From Paenibacillus plantiphilus (GTDB lineage Bacteria > Bacillota > Bacilli > Paenibacillales > Paenibacillaceae), in contig NZ_CAKMMF010000008.1 of assembly GCF_927798095.1 (NCBI RefSeq), positions 1 through 64,000 on the forward strand: 64,000 nucleotides of DNA, written 5' to 3'. Numbering within the stretch: the first letter of the stretch is position 1; each line of letters begins with the position of its first letter. Below the pieces are notes generated by a model that worked only from the letters and a program-made list of their open reading frames with translations, did no database searches and was not told the origin of the DNA. Positions 61,446 to 64,000 of the stretch are shown in pieces. Both the position numbers and the translations under genes were made by a program.

Positions 61446-63131
61446 TTACATTTTCATAACGCCGCCGGTGCTGGCGGAAGTAACGAGATGCGAGTAACGG
61501 GCAAGGTAGCCGCGTTTGATCTTCGGCTCAAAGCCTTTCCAATTCGCGCGGCGACGTTCAAACTCCTCATCGCTGATAAGCAAGTTCATTGCACGGCCTT
61601 CCAGATCAAGCTCGATCATATCGCCATCTTCAACGAATGCGATAGGTCCGCCCTCGGCAGCTTCCGGAGAAACGTGGCCGATGCTGATGCCGCGGGATGC
61701 GCCGGAGAAACGTCCGTCAGTGACAAGACCAACCTTCGCGCCAAGTCCCATGCCGACGATTTGCGAAGTAGGAGCCAGCATTTCCGGCATTCCTGGTCCA
61801 CCCTTAGGACCTTCGTAGCGGATGACAACGACATGGCCTTCTTTGATTTTGCCGCCTGCGATGCCTGCGAGCGCCTCATCCTGAGAGTCGAAGCAGATAG
61901 CAGGTCCTTTATGATAGCCGCCGACAGATTTATCGACTGCGCCTACTTTAATGATAGCGCCGCCTGGAGCGAGGTTGCCGAACAGTACGGCGAGACCGCC
62001 GCGCTCGCTATGCGGATTGTCAAGCGTATGAATGACATCGGTATCTTTAATTTCGCAGCCTGCAACATTCTCGCGGAGCGTGTTGCCGGTAACGGTGAGG
62101 CAGTCGCCATTCAACGCGCCTTCCTTCTTGAACAGCTCGTTGATGATAGCGCTAACGCCTCCAGCATTGTGCACATCCTCAATATGGTAATCAGATGCTG
62201 GAGCGATCTTCGCCAAGTGAGGCACGCGAGCAGCAACCTCATTGATGCGCTCGATTGGATATTCAATCCCGGCTTCGTGTGCGATAGCCAGAGTGTGAAG
62301 AACCGTATTCGTCGATCCGCCCATCGCCATATCAAGAGCGAACGCATTGTCGATAGAATCGATCGTAACGATGTCCCGCGGCTTGATGTCCCGCTCGATC
62401 AGCTGCATGAGCTGACGTGCGGCTTGCTTAACGAATTCGCGGCGCTCAGGCGCTACTGCAAGAATCGTGCCGTTGCCTGGCAGCGCCAGACCAAGACCTT
62501 CCGCGAGACAGTTCATAGAGTTGGCCGTGAACATGCCGGAGCATGAGCCGCAGGTCGGACAGCCATATTGCTCAAGCTCGGTCAAGCTCTGCTCGTCGAT
62601 CTTGCCGGCCTGGAATGCGCCGACGCCTTCGAATACGCTGGACAGCGAGATTGCGCGGCCGTCAGAAGTTCTGCCGGCTTTCATCGGTCCTCCGCTGACG
62701 AGCATCGTCGGAATGTTGACGCGAAGCGCGCCCATGATCATGCCAGGCGTGATTTTGTCACAGTTGGGGATACAGATCATGCCGTCGAACCAGTGTGCAT
62801 TAACGACTGTTTCTACAGAGTCTGCAATGATTTCGCGGCTCGCAAGTGAATAGCGCATGCCGATGTGGCCCATTGCAATACCGTCATCAACACCGATCGT
62901 GTTGAATTCGAACGGAACGCCGCCTGCCTCGCGAATAGCTTCCTTCACGATTTTGCCGAATTCTTGAAGATGAACGTGACCAGGTACAATATCAATGTAC
63001 GAGTTGCAAACCGCGATGAACGGCTTGTTGAAGTCTTCTTCCTTAACGCCTGCAGCACGGAGCAAACTGCGATGCGGGGCACGGTCGAAGCCTTTTTTGA
63101 TCATATCTGAACGCATTTTTTTTGGAGCCAT
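61446..63131 (-). CDS. ilvD: Dihydroxy-acid dehydratase IlvD
   Basis: ATG at 63131 is 6 bases after GGGAGGG. 561 residues, the usual length. Iron-sulfur and active-site signatures: [32 protein letters not shown], and [19 protein letters not shown], plus the family end [20 protein letters not shown]. It catalyses the third step of branched-chain amino acid synthesis. It is a single-gene unit on the minus strand. Confidence 0.95.
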   Translation of the reverse strand: MAPKKMRSDMIKKGFDRAPHRSLLRAAGVKEEDFNKPFIAVCNSYIDIVPGHVHLQEFGKIVKEAIREAGGVPFEFNTIGVDDGIAMGHIGMRYSLASREIIADSVETVVNAHWFDGMICIPNCDKITPGMIMGALRVNIPTMLVSGGPMKAGRTSDGRAISLSSVFEGVGAFQAGKIDEQSLTELEQYGCPTCGSCSGMFTANSMNCLAEGLGLALPGNGTILAVAPERREFVKQAARQLMQLIERDIKPRDIVTIDSIDNAFALDMAMGGSTNTVLHTLAIAHEAGIEYPIERINEVAARVPHLAKIAPASDYHIEDVHNAGGVSAIINELFKKEGALNGDCLTVTGNTLRENVAGCEIKDTDVIHTLDNPHSERGGLAVLFGNLAPGGAIIKVGAVDKSVGGYHKGPAICFDSQDEALAGIAGGKIKEGHVVVIRYEGPKGGPGMPEMLAPTSQIVGMGLGAKVGLVTDGRFSGASRGISIGHVSPEAAEGGPIAFVEDGDMIELDLEGRAMNLLISDEEFERRRANWKGFEPKIKRGYLARYSHLVTSASTGGVMKM

Positions 63132-63305
63132 GCCTGTCCCTCCCAAGTAAGTTCAATAGCTATTAGTCTACCACATTGGGCGTGGAATGGCTAGGAATCT
63201 GTAGAGCTGCATATGATGAATAGTGCTGGAAACGGCTCTGCCAAGATTTGAGTTTGCATAAAAGAATTTGATAATGAGGAATCGGACACACAACTATCAT
63301 CATTA

Positions 63306-63358
63306 TGTCATTAAAACTAACATTAAAGATTTACTTGATCGACTGAGCCCGTTATAAT
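63306..63358 (+). promoter_or_regulatory. TnrA/GlnR-type box and -10 element of the urease promoter
   Basis: TGTCA-TTAAAAC-TAACA at 63306-63322 is a perfect match to the TnrA/GlnR consensus TGTNA-N7-TNACA. A perfect TATAAT at 63353-63358 with a weak -35 (TTTACT, 63330-63335, spacer 17) lies downstream. The box is about 39 bases before the -10 centre, as for TnrA activation. Nitrogen control of urease is established in Bacillales. Confidence 0.75.
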
Positions 63359-63391
63359 GAAGCTAATTAAACATTAGGAAGAGGTGGATAC

Positions 63392-63697
63392 ATGCAGCTG
63401 ACGGAACGCGAAAAGGAGAAATTGCTCATTACAATCGCCGCAGATTTGGCTCGAAGACGACTTGGTCGGGGCGTTAAGCTGAACTATCCTGAAAGTATCG
63501 CGCTTATTACCTCGGAAATAATGGAAGGCGCGCGCGACGGGAAGACAGTCGCACAATTGATGGAATATGGAACGCGGATTTTGAACCGCAGCCAGTTGAT
63601 GAGCGGTGTCGCTGATATGATAGAAGAGGTCCAGATCGAAGCGACCTTTCCAGACGGGACGAAGCTTGTAACGATACATCATCCTATCGGACATTAA
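63392..63697 (+). CDS. ureA: Urease gamma subunit UreA
   Basis: 101 residues, the standard size. The start [60 protein letters not shown] and the end TIHHPIGH match UreA. AAGAGGTGG precedes the ATG. The product forms the urease core with UreB and UreC, which normally follow. Here the DNA after it is a repeat array and no ureB start is visible within 300 bases. Confidence 0.95.
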   Translation: MQLTEREKEKLLITIAADLARRRLGRGVKLNYPESIALITSEIMEGARDGKTVAQLMEYGTRILNRSQLMSGVADMIEEVQIEATFPDGTKLVTIHHPIGH

Positions 63698-63736
63698 GAT
63701 AAACAGGCGATGCAGCAACTTGACAATAAATAGGTC

Positions 63737-63972
63737 AGCTCGTCGCATGAAGTAAACAAAGTCAGGATTAGCTCAACGCAGTCAGCAAATGCAGCCGCCA
63801 CTAGCTCGACGTAGGGAGCAAATGCAGCCAACACTTAGCTTCACGCAACCAGCAAATGCAGTCACCACCAGCTCAACGCAGGCAGTAGAGCAGCCAATAC
63901 TAGCTCAACGCAGGCAGTAAAGCAGTCAACACTAGCTTAACGCAGTCAGCAAATGCAGCCAACACTAGCTCG
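63737..63972 (+). repeat. Degenerate ~33-bp tandem repeat after ureA
   Basis: Seven imperfect units of 32-34 bases, each beginning AGCTC or AGCTT, with the pattern AGCTCAACGCAGTCAGC then AAATGCAGCCAACACT. Starts: 63737, 63770, 63803, 63837, 63870, 63902, 63934. The units diverge by several bases. An eighth partial unit runs to 63972. There is no T run or open frame across it. Confidence 0.8.
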
Positions 63973-64000
63973 ACTTTCGTATTTGAGACTTGCGCTTTGC

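Overview
The window looks like a piece of a Bacillales chromosome, most likely Paenibacillus or a close relative. This is an inference from strong AGGAGG-type ribosome binding sites, Gram-positive lipoproteins, a perfect TnrA/GlnR-type box before ureA, a cre-like site, a type IV pilus locus without an outer-membrane secretin, and DUF4280/VgrG toxin cassettes of the kind found in that group. No rRNA or tRNA genes were seen.

Bases 1-17400 are an accessory island. It is an array of broken and intact cassettes for a contractile-injection-type spike. VgrG-like proteins carry C-terminal nuclease tips. Around them are a DUF4280 (PAAR-like) protein, pentapeptide-repeat proteins, a DcrB-like remnant, and many SUKH/SUFU-type immunity genes. 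Cassette ends are marked by a recurring hairpin, and shared linkers, a duplicated immunity 3' end and an IS21 transposase remnant show recombination. No sheath, tube or ATPase gene is present here.

Bases 17585-26450 hold mostly ordinary genes: DUF1304, a tiny membrane protein, a peptidase-MA lipoprotein, DinB, an L,D-transpeptidase, an ABC ATPase, an MFS pump, and a two-gene ABC exporter on the minus strand.

Bases 27053-36343 are a type IV pilus/type II-like locus: pilB, pilC (with a probable CTG start), pilin, prepilin peptidase, pilMNO, and three minor-pilin candidates, two of them on the opposite strand. Next come a 2231-residue secreted protein (21 RCC1 repeats, 8 FN3 domains, 2 carbohydrate-binding-like modules) and a 1924-residue Rhs/WapA-like protein with a PD-(D/E)XK-like tip, followed by a WG-repeat gene that may be its immunity gene.

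Bases 50629-52731 encode a membrane protein and an MFS pump. Bases 52949-61297 are a sulfonate/organosulfur locus: a promoter, a leader with a terminator-like hairpin, an SsuABC-type transporter, two flavin-dependent monooxygenases, an SDR lacking the usual catalytic residues, and a TauD-type dioxygenase. Two 11-bp tandem arrays lie between these genes. The window ends with ilvD (minus), ureA with a nitrogen-control box, and a ~33-bp degenerate tandem array.
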